Positions 1-7,876 of a stretch of DNA of 26,275 bases are shown piece after piece. Position 1 is the first letter of the stretch. Each line of letters begins with the position of its first letter. This DNA comes from Leclercia sp. UBA7405. Its GTDB lineage: Bacteria > Pseudomonadota > Gammaproteobacteria > Enterobacterales > Enterobacteriaceae. Where the stretch lies: the NCBI GenBank assembly GCA_002469605.1, contig DKMV01000155.1:954-27228 (forward strand). The letters are read 5' to 3'. The notes below the pieces were generated by a model. It was not told where the DNA came from. It did not search any database and saw only the letters and a program-made list of their open reading frames with translations. Both the position numbers and the translations under genes were made by a program.

Positions 1-804
1 GCCGTACATTGCCACGGCCACGTCGCCGAAAGCATCGAGGTTAATATTGCTGAACGGCTCGGTTTTGCTGAGGGCCTCAACAATCTTATCCATATTTTTA
101 GCCACCTGGCTGTCGGTGGCATCCACGCTGGCGTTGGTCAGGGTGATGGTAGTGTCGGATTTCTCGCTGCCCACATAGATGCCGCCTTTATCCATGGCGC
201 TATTGCTAATGGCGATGCTCTGGCTGCCGGCCCCCGCGCTGATAATGCTGCCGTGCAACGCGCTGCCGTTGCTGATATTAACCATATGATTGCCGGCATC
301 GAGCGGGTCGAGGTAGATAGCCGCGCCCATCATATAGGTTTTCTTCAGCGGGTTAGTCGCCTGATAGTCGCCATCGTTGCTCTGGCCGTTCAGAGTGGAG
401 TGGTCCACGTTAATGTTGGTATTCGTGGTGGCATTTTTATCACCCACCTCAATCATATCCACGGTGGCATTGTTGGTGAGGTTAATATTAACGTTGCCGC
501 CTTTACTGCCCTGAATATAGTGGCCGGACATATCGGTACCGGAAACGGTTAACGTCTGGGTATCGCCATCTTCACGATGACCATCCATAAAGATATTCCG
601 CGCGGTTTTATCGGCCATCACCGCGGTGGTGACGCCCGGATCCTGATAAAAACTATTATCGACATATTTCGTCAGGCCGCAGGTCTGGGCGGCGTTACCG
701 TCCTGGCAAGGGGTTGCTGGAGTTCTTGCTGCCTGGGCGCCAAAAGAGGCTAATGCCAGCAATACACATTGCGACAGTAATGTCTGTTTCATTGAAGAAC
801 GCAT
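1..804 (-). CDS. Autotransporter N-terminal part (partial, runs off the left edge)
   Basis: Open on the minus strand from an ATG at 804 to the window edge (268 codons seen, no stop). The first ~28 residues are a Sec signal peptide (basic N-terminus, LLALASFGAQA, likely cut after AQA). The rest is rich in Asn, Gly, Thr and Ser with short repeating strands such as NVNINLTNNATVD and SNSAMDKGGIYVG, which is typical of the beta-helical passenger of type Va autotransporters. The C-terminal barrel would lie outside the window, so family membership is inferred from passenger composition only. The 804 start has AAGAG 8 nt upstream; the alternative ATG at 792 has no such site. A second, complete autotransporter lies at 15854-18862. 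Adhesin or passenger function cannot be told from this part. Confidence 0.8.
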   Translation of the reverse strand, partial: MRSSMKQTLLSQCVLLALASFGAQAARTPATPCQDGNAAQTCGLTKYVDNSFYQDPGVTTAVMADKTARNIFMDGHREDGDTQTLTVSGTDMSGHYIQGSKGGNVNINLTNNATVDMIEVGDKNATTNTNINVDHSTLNGQSNDGDYQATNPLKKTYMMGAAIYLDPLDAGNHMVNISNGSALHGSIISAGAGSQSIAISNSAMDKGGIYVGSEKSDTTITLTNASVDATDSQVAKNMDKIVEALSKTEPFSNINLDAFGDVAVAMYG

Positions 805-1308
805 TTTTGGATTCTCTTAATTGCAAGGAAAAGTAATTTCTTTTTAAAGGAAATATGTGCAATTAAGAAATTTCTGCAGCGGCCAGGGTGTAATGAAATT
901 TAAAAATATATAGTGCTATTTTTTAAGCAAAATAATAAAGCGGAATTGATTCAATAAAAATACATATTCATTGTGTGAATGTGACGGTTTTATTAACGTA
1001 CAAAAGCAGGGGCTTTGACTTAAGAGAGCGACAATCCATCGCTCAAACTTAGCGTGCTTATAACCCTTTAGGATTATGCGGGTAATGTATAGTGAGGGTG
1101 CTTTACATTTGTAAACCGAATGAAATCTAAAAACACGTTATTTCAGGGGGTATTTCCCCAGCGTGATTATCATTTCTTCGCTAATTAAAACGATAATGAA
1201 AAGTTTTATAAAATTATCCGCAAAAAGGTATTCCCTGGCGTTTTCCTGCCGATAACAGCAGTAAGAGTCGCCTGCGGGCGAAATCTCCCTCATGGCAAGG
1301 AAACTTAT
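805..1308. other. 504-bp divergent intergenic region
   Basis: This AT-rich stretch separates the minus-strand autotransporter from the plus-strand chemoreceptor and must hold both promoters. A sigma-28-type -10 lies at 1248-1255 (listed separately). A small hairpin (GAGCGA/TCGCTC around 1025-1046) has no T-run, so I do not call it a terminator. I see no convincing ORF on either strand. Confidence 0.6.
1229..1255 (+). promoter_or_regulatory. Candidate sigma-28 (FliA) promoter of the chemoreceptor gene
   Basis: GCCGATAA at 1248-1255 is a perfect match to the enteric FliA -10 element. It lies 53 nt upstream of the chemoreceptor ATG. The -35 position 11 nt upstream (TATTCCCT, 1229-1236) matches the TAAAGTTT consensus poorly, so the promoter may be weak. 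Class 3 flagellar control would suit a chemoreceptor. Confidence 0.5.
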
Positions 1309-2940
1309 ATGCAACTGTTTCGTAATTTCACGATCCGCTTCGTCATGCTGACAATTCTGGGGATCTTTTGTTTAATGTGGGCGGGAGTAGGGCTATACAG
1401 CACCTGGTCCCTGTCGCGAATGGCGGACGGCAATGAAATAGACCGCCAGCTGGTCCGGCAGATGACGGTGCTCAGCCAGGGTAACGATCAGTACTTTCGC
1501 TTTGTCACCCGCCTGACCCGCGCGATGGACGTGCAGGCAGCGGGCGGCAAGCCGGATCTCGCCCCTGTTCAGCAGGCGCTGGATAACATGAGCAGCAGGC
1601 TTGAAGAGATGAAGGCGATGTCGCCAGGGCCAATGGATGCCCAGGTCTCCGCTCAGACGATCGCCAGCTGGCAGGCGCTGCTGGAAAACGGCGTCAGGCC
1701 GCAGATGCAGTTTGCGCAGCAGGGCAACCTCGACGGCTATCGCCAGCAGGCGAATAACGTCACGCCGCCGCTGAGCCGCGCCTTTGGCGCCAGCGCCGAA
1801 AAATTCAATAACGCGGCGGATCGCCTGCTCGACAGCACCCGCGTAATGGTGGATGGCTTCACCAGCGTCACCCGCATGGTGATTATCGTCGCCACCATTA
1901 TTGGCCTGCTGATCCTGCTGTTCACCGACCGCTATCTGGTCACCATGCTGGTCAAACCGCTGGCCGTCATCCGCCAGCACTTCCGCCAGATTGCCCAGGG
2001 CGATCTCAGCCAGCCCATCGTCCCCTTTGGCCGCAACTGCGTGGGCCAGCTGGTGCCGCTCCTGAGTGCCATGCAGGACAGCCTGCGCGAAGCGGTGAGC
2101 ACTATCCGCTCCGGCAGCGAGAACATCTGGCGTGGCGCCACGGAAATTTCCAGCGGCAATAACGATCTCTCATCGCGTACCGAAGAGCAGGCCGCCGCGC
2201 TGGAAGAGACCGCCGCCAGCATGGAGCAGCTGACCGCCACGGTGAAGCTGAATGCGGATAACGCCCGTCAGGCAAGCCAGCTGGCAGACGTCGCCTCCAC
2301 CACCGCCAGCCGCGGCGGCACCCTGGTGGGAGAGGTGATCAACACCATGACCGGCATCTCCGCCAGCTCGACGAAAATTGCCGAGATCACCAACGTGATT
2401 AACAGCATCGCCTTCCAGACCAATATTCTGGCCCTCAACGCGGCGGTGGAAGCGGCTCGCGCGGGGGAGCAGGGACGCGGGTTTGCCGTGGTGGCCGGCG
2501 AAGTGCGTAACCTTGCCAGCCGCAGCGCCAATGCGGCCAAAGAGATCGAAACCCTGATCGCCGACTCCGTCTCCCGCGTGGAGCAGGGCGCTAAGCTGGT
2601 AAGCGATACCGGCACCACCATGGAGGCGGTGCTGCGCGCGGTCACGGAAGTGACCACCATCATGAAGCAGATTGCCGCCGCCTCGGAAGAGCAGAGCAAA
2701 GGCATTTCCCAGGTGGGCGTGGCTATTACCCAGATGGATGGCGTTACCCAGCAGAACGCCTCGCTGGTAGAGCAGGTCTCGGCGGCGGCCTCGGCGCTGG
2801 AGCGCCAGACCGAAGCGCTGCAAAGCTCGGTGCAGAAGTTCCGCCTCTCCGACCGGGAGCCGGCCACTGCCCCGGTGAAAACCCCCGCCCGCCTTCAGCC
2901 CGCCGGGGCGCCAGCCGCCGACGACTGGGTTAACTTCTAA
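1309..2940 (+). CDS. Methyl-accepting chemotaxis protein (Tar/Tsr-type transmembrane chemoreceptor)
   Basis: This 543-aa inner-membrane chemoreceptor senses a periplasmic ligand and controls the CheA kinase. TM1 is about residues 10-31, the periplasmic four-helix ligand domain about 32-188, TM2 about 189-206, then HAMP to about 262. The cytoplasmic signalling hairpin has the near-invariant tip around residues 365-405 ([20 protein letters not shown] and [11 protein letters not shown]). Methylation-helix sequence such as [15 protein letters not shown] is at about 293-307. The C-terminus is DWVNF, which fits the xWxxF pentapeptide that tethers CheR/CheB in high-abundance receptors. The ligand pocket does not clearly match Tar or Tsr, so the ligand is unknown. 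It is a single-gene unit with a possible sigma-28 promoter. No other che gene is in the window. Confidence 0.93.
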   Translation: MQLFRNFTIRFVMLTILGIFCLMWAGVGLYSTWSLSRMADGNEIDRQLVRQMTVLSQGNDQYFRFVTRLTRAMDVQAAGGKPDLAPVQQALDNMSSRLEEMKAMSPGPMDAQVSAQTIASWQALLENGVRPQMQFAQQGNLDGYRQQANNVTPPLSRAFGASAEKFNNAADRLLDSTRVMVDGFTSVTRMVIIVATIIGLLILLFTDRYLVTMLVKPLAVIRQHFRQIAQGDLSQPIVPFGRNCVGQLVPLLSAMQDSLREAVSTIRSGSENIWRGATEISSGNNDLSSRTEEQAAALEETAASMEQLTATVKLNADNARQASQLADVASTTASRGGTLVGEVINTMTGISASSTKIAEITNVINSIAFQTNILALNAAVEAARAGEQGRGFAVVAGEVRNLASRSANAAKEIETLIADSVSRVEQGAKLVSDTGTTMEAVLRAVTEVTTIMKQIAAASEEQSKGISQVGVAITQMDGVTQQNASLVEQVSAAASALERQTEALQSSVQKFRLSDREPATAPVKTPARLQPAGAPAADDWVNF

Positions 2941-2951
2941 TCCTCTTCTTA

Positions 2952-2972
2952 ATGGCCGCCTCGCGCGGCCAT
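2952..2972 (+). terminator. Hairpin after the chemoreceptor gene
   Basis: ATGGCCGC (2952-2959), a 5-nt loop, then GCGGCCAT (2965-2972) make an 8-bp GC-rich stem 12 nt after the stop. The sequence that follows (AATTAGC) is not a T-run, so intrinsic termination would be weak. Confidence 0.4.
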
Positions 2973-3039
2973 AATTAGCACTAGCCAGCGCTCAAAATAT
3001 CGCTATATAATTTTGTATATAACGATTGAGGGCATAGCG

Positions 3040-3327
3040 ATGGATAACCATTTTGGTAAAGGGTTAATGGCGGGAATGAAGGCCACGCGGGCCGGGACCG
3101 CCAGCAGCGTGGCACATTTCTGTTCCGAGTATAAGCGCGGCTTTGTGCTGGGCTTCTCCCACCGGATGTACGAAAAAACCGGCGACCAGCAGCTCAGCGC
3201 CTGGGAGGCGGGGATACTCACCCGCCGCTACGGCCTGGATCGCGAGCTGGTGCTCGACTTCTTCAGAGAGACCCACTCCTGCGCCGCCGTCCGCTACTTT
3301 ATGGCGGGCTACCGTCTGGAGAGCTGA
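3040..3327 (+). CDS. yghW: YghW family protein (DUF2623)
   Basis: A 95-aa protein very similar along its length to E. coli YghW, including [12 protein letters not shown] at the start, [19 protein letters not shown] in the middle and [13 protein letters not shown] sequence at the end. Function is unknown. There is no signal peptide or membrane segment, so it is likely cytoplasmic. The ATG at 3040 is chosen over an upstream in-frame TTG (3013) because GAGG sits 8 nt before it and the product then matches the family length. Its last 19 bp overlap the end of the convergent FucR-like gene, so the two transcripts would be antisense to each other at their 3' ends. Confidence 0.88.
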   Translation: MDNHFGKGLMAGMKATRAGTASSVAHFCSEYKRGFVLGFSHRMYEKTGDQQLSAWEAGILTRRYGLDRELVLDFFRETHSCAAVRYFMAGYRLES

Positions 3328-4025
3328 GCGTCGGTAATCAGCCGGGTCACCTGCGAAAGGTGGCCGATTTTTACCTCGCTTGAGCGGTTGAATTTGCTTT
3401 TGTCGATCAACAGCAGCGACTGGTCGGCACGGCCCAGCAGCTGGGCCTTAAACCCGGCGTTGTGCGCCGTGGGATCCCACATCACCCCCCCGGCATCCAC
3501 CCCTTCGCACGAGAAGATAAAGAGATCGATCTCCAGCGGCTTCAGCAGGGTGACCAGGGTCGGATTGACATAGCAGCGGTATTTGCGATCGAGGGCGCCG
3601 CCGGAGCAGATAAGCCGGATGCGCTCGCGCCTGGCCATCTCCTGGCAGATGGGCAGACTGTTGGTAAAGACCGTCAGGGCAATGTCCGGCAGCTGCCGCG
3701 CCAGGTGAAAGCAGGTAGAGCTGGCGTCCAGCGCCAGGGTCATCCCCTCGCTTACCCAGTCCAGGGCGTGGCGGGCGATATCCGCTTTGTCCGCATAGTG
3801 GCTTTTCAGCCGCGCGCCGAAGGGCTCGCCGCTGTCCGGCCTGCCCGGGTGGATCGCCCGCGCCCGGCCGTGCTGGCGCACGATCTTTCCCTGCTGCTGG
3901 AGCTGCTTTAAATCCCGGCGAATGGTCTCTTTACTCACCGTCAGCGCTGCGGCCAGCGCATCGGTGGTAAGCCAGTCACTCGCTGAAAGCAGCCCGATAA
4001 TAGCCTGCTGGCGGGTCATCTTCAT
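3309..4025 (-). CDS. DeoR-family transcriptional regulator, FucR-like
   Basis: A 238-aa protein with an N-terminal DeoR winged HTH (about residues 5-55, core [19 protein letters not shown]) and a C-terminal DeoRC sugar-phosphate sensor domain ([46 protein letters not shown]). The stretch from [17 protein letters not shown] to the C-terminus closely resembles E. coli FucR, the fuculose-1-phosphate-responsive activator of the fuc regulon. No fuc metabolic gene is in the window. It is the second gene of an operon: its ATG overlaps the TGA of the upstream diguanylate cyclase (ATGA, 4022-4025), suggesting translational coupling. It could be a relocated FucR or a paralogue with a new target. Confidence 0.87.
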   Translation of the reverse strand: MKMTRQQAIIGLLSASDWLTTDALAAALTVSKETIRRDLKQLQQQGKIVRQHGRARAIHPGRPDSGEPFGARLKSHYADKADIARHALDWVSEGMTLALDASSTCFHLARQLPDIALTVFTNSLPICQEMARRERIRLICSGGALDRKYRCYVNPTLVTLLKPLEIDLFIFSCEGVDAGGVMWDPTAHNAGFKAQLLGRADQSLLLIDKSKFNRSSEVKIGHLSQVTRLITDAQLSRR

Positions 4026-5005
4026 GATGCGCAGCCTGAGCGGGTAGGGGAGAGTAACGTCTGACCAATGGCGGCGCCATTTTTACCGGCGTGCTTAATC
4101 TGATACATCGACAGATCGGCGCGCTTAAGGGCGTTAACGAAGTCATCCTCTGGCTGCACAAAGTCGATCCCTACCGAAGCCCCCACCTGCGCCTGGCCAT
4201 TATCCAGCTCGAAAGGGGTGAGCGCCGCATGCAGGCAGGCCTGGGCGGTGCTGTGGATTAGCGGGCTGGTCAGGGCAAAGGGCAGTAACAGGACAAACTC
4301 ATCGCCGCCAATACGCCCGACAACGCTCCCGGCCGGGCAGGTGTCGCGCAGACGCTGGCTTAGCTGGATCAGCAGCTCATCGCCGCTGCGGTGGCCAAAA
4401 GCATCGTTCACCTTTTTGAAATCATCCAGGTCGATAAAGGCCACGCACAGCGGCCCCTGCTGTTTGAGAATCGCAAAGTGTTTCAGCAGCGCGTGGCGGT
4501 TTGCCAGCCCGGTTAGGGGATCGTGGTTCGCCAGCTGGGCCAGCTGCGCTTCGTACTGCTTCTCTTTGGTCATGTCGATATGGGTGCCGGTAACCTTCAG
4601 GGGTCGACCCTGATCATCCCATTCGCTCACGCGGCCCCGATCCAGCACCCAGGTGATGGTGCCGTTTTTATGCTGCATCCTGTGCAGCGCTTCGTAGAAG
4701 GGCGTTTTGCCGTGCAGATGATCGTAAAAGGCGTCCAGCACGCTCTGCCTGTCATCCGGATGCAGATGGTCCCGCCACACCTCAAACTGCGCGTTCAGCG
4801 CTTTCGGCTGGTAGCCGAGCATGGCGCCCCAGCGGCGGTTAAAGATGATCAATTTGCCGCTGGGAATATCAAGCTGCCAGAGGCACAGGCCGGTCCCATC
4901 CAGCGCCGCGTTCAGCTTGTTGCGGGCGTCACGCGCCAGCCGGGCAAGCCTGGCGTTGTGCTTTTTGAGTTTCTGGATCTGCTGTTTTAGCGCCTGCTCT
5001 GACAT
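4022..5005 (-). CDS. PAS-GGDEF diguanylate cyclase
   Basis: This 327-aa protein should convert two GTP to cyclic di-GMP. Residues 1-32 are a charged, Leu-spaced probable coiled coil. A PAS fold with PAC tail covers about 33-150 (LCLWQLDIPSGKLIIFN, LHPDDRQSV, GTHIDMTKEKQYEAQL). The GGDEF domain starts at NHDPLTGLANR (about 160) and runs to about 315. The active-site loop is intact (RIGGDEF, GGDEF at 233-237), with the metal-site segment AFIDLDDFKKVND at 189-201. The RxxD inhibitory site normally five residues before GGDEF is absent (PAGS there), so product inhibition by that route is unlikely. No transmembrane segment is seen, so it is cytosolic. It precedes the FucR-like regulator with a 4-bp overlap. 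The PAS ligand is unknown. Confidence 0.92.
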   Translation of the reverse strand: MSEQALKQQIQKLKKHNARLARLARDARNKLNAALDGTGLCLWQLDIPSGKLIIFNRRWGAMLGYQPKALNAQFEVWRDHLHPDDRQSVLDAFYDHLHGKTPFYEALHRMQHKNGTITWVLDRGRVSEWDDQGRPLKVTGTHIDMTKEKQYEAQLAQLANHDPLTGLANRHALLKHFAILKQQGPLCVAFIDLDDFKKVNDAFGHRSGDELLIQLSQRLRDTCPAGSVVGRIGGDEFVLLLPFALTSPLIHSTAQACLHAALTPFELDNGQAQVGASVGIDFVQPEDDFVNALKRADLSMYQIKHAGKNGAAIGQTLLSPTRSGCAS

Positions 5006-5009
5006 ATCC

Positions 5010-5039
5010 GGATTCTTGAGAAAATAATAAGGATTCTTG
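5010..5039 (-). promoter_or_regulatory. Direct repeat in the promoter of the cyclase-regulator operon
   Basis: The 9-mer GGATTCTTG occurs at 5010-5018 and again at 5031-5039, 21 bp apart (two helical turns). Between them, on the minus strand, is TATTAT (5029-5024), a possible -10. The repeat lies just upstream of the cyclase start at 5005. It may be a regulator site, possibly for the FucR-like protein, but no -35 is clear. Confidence 0.3.
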
Positions 5040-5135
5040 CCAGTTTACCCGCTGGTTGTAAATATGATGTTGAAAAAAGAGGGGGATTTGCGTTAAAGAC
5101 CGTTACCCCTAAAGGAGTCAGGACGCCGTAAGCGT

Positions 5136-5163
5136 ATCGCTGTATAATCCACTACATAACGAA
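5136..5163 (+). promoter_or_regulatory. ModE operator (molybdate-responsive) overlapping a -10 box
   Basis: Half-sites ATCGCTGTATA (5136-5146) and TACATAACGAA (5153-5163) are separated by 6 nt. They match the enteric ModE consensus halves ATCGCTATATA and TATATAACGAT at 10 of 11 and 9 of 11 positions with the usual spacing. A consensus TATAAT lies inside the site at 5143-5148; the -35 region is weak. The site ends 12 nt before the start codon of the binding-protein gene at 5176. ModE-molybdate bound here would be expected to repress, as it does at modABC. Confidence 0.75.
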
Positions 5164-5175
5164 TGTGAGGATATT

Positions 5176-6228
5176 ATGAAACAGCGATTTTGGCAGGCAT
5201 TAGCCCTGGGTTTTCTGGCATTACTTCCACTCTCTTCTCAGGCTTCCCGCCTTATTACCGACCAGATCGGACGTCAGGTGAGCATTCCCGATGAGGTCGA
5301 CCGGGTGGTGGTGCTCCAGCATCAGACGCTCAACCTGCTGGTGCAGATGAACGCCAGCGACAAGATCGTCGGGGTGATGGCGAACTGGAAACAGCAGCTC
5401 GGCGAGGGCTATGCGCGCCTGGCACCGGAGCTGAACCAGAAAGCGACGCTTGGCGATCTCACCCATGTGGATCCGGAAAAGCTGGTGGCGCTCCATCCGC
5501 AGGTGGTGTTCGTCACTAACTACGCGCCGCAGGAGATGATCGACAAGATCCAGGGACTCGGGATCCCGGTGGTCGCCATCTCGCTGCGCCACGATGCGGC
5601 GGGCGAAAAAGCCAAAATGAACCCGACCATGGCCGACGAAGAGCAGGCTTACGATCTCGGGCTGCGGGAGGGCATTACCCTGATTGGCGAGATCGTCAAT
5701 AAAGAGCCGGAAGCCAAAGCCCTGATCGCGGCCACCGACGCCGGGCGCAAAATGGTCAGCGATCGCCTGAAGGATATCCCGGCAGAAAAACGCGTTCGTG
5801 CCTATATGGCCAACCCGGAGCTGACCACCTACGGCTCCGGGAAATATACCGGACTGATGATGGCCCACGCCGGAGCGGTAAACGTGGCGGCGGCGACCAT
5901 CAAGGGTTTTAAAAGCGTGGCCATGGAGCAGGTAATCGCCTGGAACCCGCAGGTGATCTTCGTGCAGGACAGGTATCCGTCAGTGGTGGATGAGATCAAA
6001 TCCGGCCCCCAGTGGCAGGTTATCGATGCGGTGAAAAACGGGCGCGTCTATCTGATGCCGGACTACGCCAAAGCCTGGGGTTACCCGATGCCAGAGGCGA
6101 TGGGCATCGGCGAGCTATGGATGGCGAAAAAGCTCTATCCGCAGAAGTTTAAGGATGTGGATATGCACAAGGTGGCGAACGACTGGTATCAGCGTTTTTA
6201 TCGCACCTCTTATCAGGGCATCGACTGA
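5176..6228 (+). CDS. Periplasmic ABC substrate-binding protein, BtuF/FecB/MolA class
   Basis: A 350-aa class III (helical-backbone) binding protein. Residues 1-23 form a signal peptide likely cut at SQA|S. The mature part starts with the family pattern RLITDQIGRQVSIPDEVDRVVVL and continues with VDPEKLVALHPQVVFV and the C-terminal lobe motif VIAWNPQVIFVQD. This family feeds BtuCD-type importers of cobalamin, haem, siderophores and, for MolA, molybdate or tungstate. The ModE box directly upstream and the overlapping ModA-like gene make an oxyanion more likely than iron, but that is inference. GTGAGG lies 5 nt before the ATG. No permease or ATPase of this class is nearby, so the partner must be encoded elsewhere or absent. 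Confidence 0.85.
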   Translation: MKQRFWQALALGFLALLPLSSQASRLITDQIGRQVSIPDEVDRVVVLQHQTLNLLVQMNASDKIVGVMANWKQQLGEGYARLAPELNQKATLGDLTHVDPEKLVALHPQVVFVTNYAPQEMIDKIQGLGIPVVAISLRHDAAGEKAKMNPTMADEEQAYDLGLREGITLIGEIVNKEPEAKALIAATDAGRKMVSDRLKDIPAEKRVRAYMANPELTTYGSGKYTGLMMAHAGAVNVAAATIKGFKSVAMEQVIAWNPQVIFVQDRYPSVVDEIKSGPQWQVIDAVKNGRVYLMPDYAKAWGYPMPEAMGIGELWMAKKLYPQKFKDVDMHKVANDWYQRFYRTSYQGID

Positions 6229-6899
6229 TGCGCGTGCTGGCGGCGGGCAGCCTGCGCGGCGTCTGGCCGCAGCTGATGGCCCGCTTCCCGCTGACGGTTG
6301 AGACCCACTTCGGCCCGGCAGGGCTGCTGCGCGAGCGGATCGAAAAGGGCGAGCCCTGCGATCTTTTTGCCTCGGCAAACCTTGCCCATCCGCAGGCGCT
6401 TCCCGCCCTTGGGGTGCTGACGTTTGCCAGCAACAGGCTCTGTCTTACTGCCCGCAGTGACCTGCTGCGCGAGGGGGATGACTGGCTGGCGCTGCTGATG
6501 CGTGACGATTTGCGGGTGGCGACCTCCACCGCCGGGGCCGATCCCTCCGGGGATTACACCCGGGAATTGTTCAGGCGGATGGGCGAGGCGGGAGAAAAAG
6601 TGCAGGCCAGGGCGCGGGCCCTGGTCGGCGGGCGCGACTCGGCCTCCATACCCCCGGGCAGGCTGGCGGCAGAGTGGATTATTCACAGCGGCCAGGCGGA
6701 GCTCTTTATCGGTTACGCCAGCTATGCCGCCCAGCTTAGCCGCATCGCCGGGCTTAGCGTGCTTGAGATCCCCGCGCCTTATAACCCGCATGCCGATTAC
6801 GCCTGTGCGATCCTCACCCCACGGGCGCAGCCGCTGGCGGAATTTTTAGGCTCACAGGAGGCGAAGGCGATACTGCGTAAGGCGGGGTTTGGCGCTTAG
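6228..6899 (+). CDS. ModA-like molybdate-type binding protein without a signal peptide
   Basis: A 223-aa class II binding fold like ModA: MRVLAAGSLRGVWPQLMARF matches the ModA start (AAASL with the anion-binding Ser), then GLLRERIEKGEPCDLFASAN, VATSTAGADPSGDYTRELF, and ELFIGYASYA near the hinge. The second ligand Ser region of E. coli ModA is GPAG here, so the pocket may differ. The ATG overlaps the upstream TGA by one base (TGATG), implying coupled translation. No signal peptide precedes the mature-like start, so the protein would stay in the cytoplasm unless it is exported in another way. Alternatives are a cytosolic oxyanion sensor or store, or a gene that has lost its leader. Confidence 0.8.
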   Translation: MRVLAAGSLRGVWPQLMARFPLTVETHFGPAGLLRERIEKGEPCDLFASANLAHPQALPALGVLTFASNRLCLTARSDLLREGDDWLALLMRDDLRVATSTAGADPSGDYTRELFRRMGEAGEKVQARARALVGGRDSASIPPGRLAAEWIIHSGQAELFIGYASYAAQLSRIAGLSVLEIPAPYNPHADYACAILTPRAQPLAEFLGSQEAKAILRKAGFGA

Positions 6900-6926
6900 G
6901 CGGGCGGCGAACCGCCCGCTTATCTC
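6900..6926. terminator. Intrinsic terminator between the ModA-like gene and yghU
   Basis: GCGGGCGG (6900-6907), loop CGAA, and CCGCCCGC (6912-6919) make a perfect 8-bp stem followed by TTATCTCTT. It starts right after the TAG of the ModA-like gene and abuts the stop of the convergent yghU, so it may serve both sides. Confidence 0.65.
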
Positions 6927-7793
6927 TTAGGCCTGGCGTTTGTCTTCGGTATTGGTATCGAAGTCGCTGGCGCTGTGGCGCTCATGCAGTTGCTCGCTCA
7001 GCTCGCCGTTGGTGCGGTTCACAATGCGTCCGCGCTTCACCGCCGGGCGTTCCGCCACCTCTTTGGCCCAGCGCTGCACGTTGGTGTACTTTTCCGCATC
7101 CAGGAACTCGGCGGCGTTATAGACGCTACCCAGCGCCACGCAGCCAAACCACGGCCAGACCGCCATATCGGCAATGGTATAGTCGTCACCCGCCACGTAA
7201 CGCCCGCGCGCCAGCTGCTTATCCAGCACGTCGAACAGACGTTTGGCCTCCATGGTAAAGCGGTCGATAGCGTACTCAATCTTCACCGGGGCGTAATTAT
7301 AGAAGTGGCCAAAGCCGCCGCCGAGGAACGGCGCCGCGCCCTGCAGCCAGAAGAGCCAGTTCAGGGTTTCGGTGCGCCCGGCCGGATCTTTTGGCAGGAA
7401 GTGACCAAATTTTTCCGCCAGATAGAGCAGGATATTGCCGGACTCGAACACGCGGGTCGGCGGCGTGGTGGAGCGATCGCTCAGGGCCGGGATTTTGGAG
7501 TTCGGATTCACCTCAACAAAGCCGCTGGAGAACTGATCCCCCTCGCCGATGCGGATCAGCCAGGCGTCGTATTCGGCCTCGCTTACCCCCTGCGCCAGCA
7601 GCTCTTCAAGCATGATGGTCACCTTCTGGCCATTGGGCGTGCCCAGGGAGTAGAGCTGGAGCGGATGCTCGCCGACGGGCAGCGTTTTATCGTGGGTGGC
7701 GCCGGAGATGGGGCGGTTGATATTGGCAAAGGCGCCGCCCTTGTTCTGGTTCCACTCCCACACTTTCGGTGGCTGATAGCTGTTGTCTGACAT
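6927..7793 (-). CDS. yghU: YghU, GST-family glutathione disulfide-bond oxidoreductase
   Basis: A 288-aa cytosolic protein, almost the same length as E. coli YghU and recognisable throughout (MSDNSYQPPKVWEW at the start, LQLYSLGTPNGQKVTIMLEE, NPNSKIPAL, FESGNILLYLAEKFG, ending NTEDKRQA). It has an N-terminal thioredoxin-like GST domain (about 45-130) and an all-helical C-terminal domain (about 140-265, with YTIADMAVWPW). YghU of the Nu-class binds two glutathiones and has disulfide-bond reductase and peroxidase activity. AGG lies about 6 nt before the ATG. As in E. coli, gss is in the same neighbourhood, but here a five-gene ABC operon separates them. Confidence 0.96.
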   Translation of the reverse strand: MSDNSYQPPKVWEWNQNKGGAFANINRPISGATHDKTLPVGEHPLQLYSLGTPNGQKVTIMLEELLAQGVSEAEYDAWLIRIGEGDQFSSGFVEVNPNSKIPALSDRSTTPPTRVFESGNILLYLAEKFGHFLPKDPAGRTETLNWLFWLQGAAPFLGGGFGHFYNYAPVKIEYAIDRFTMEAKRLFDVLDKQLARGRYVAGDDYTIADMAVWPWFGCVALGSVYNAAEFLDAEKYTNVQRWAKEVAERPAVKRGRIVNRTNGELSEQLHERHSASDFDTNTEDKRQA

Positions 7794-7876
7794 GTTGACC
7801 TGCCTTTTTCATGGTGTGTTGAGGCAGTGTAGCAGGAGTTACGTGAACCATTTAACGTTGCGAGCGCATAAGATTC

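Noticed and set aside
253-552. A 99-codon plus-strand ORF near the left edge
   Set aside because: Antisense to the partial autotransporter, which has a signal peptide, ribosome site and passenger-like sequence.
1025-1046. GAGCGA/TCGCTC hairpin in the left intergenic region
   Set aside because: Short stem without a T-run and not at a gene end; likely chance.
6975-7790. A 271-codon plus-strand ORF
   Set aside because: Antisense to yghU, which is certain from similarity.
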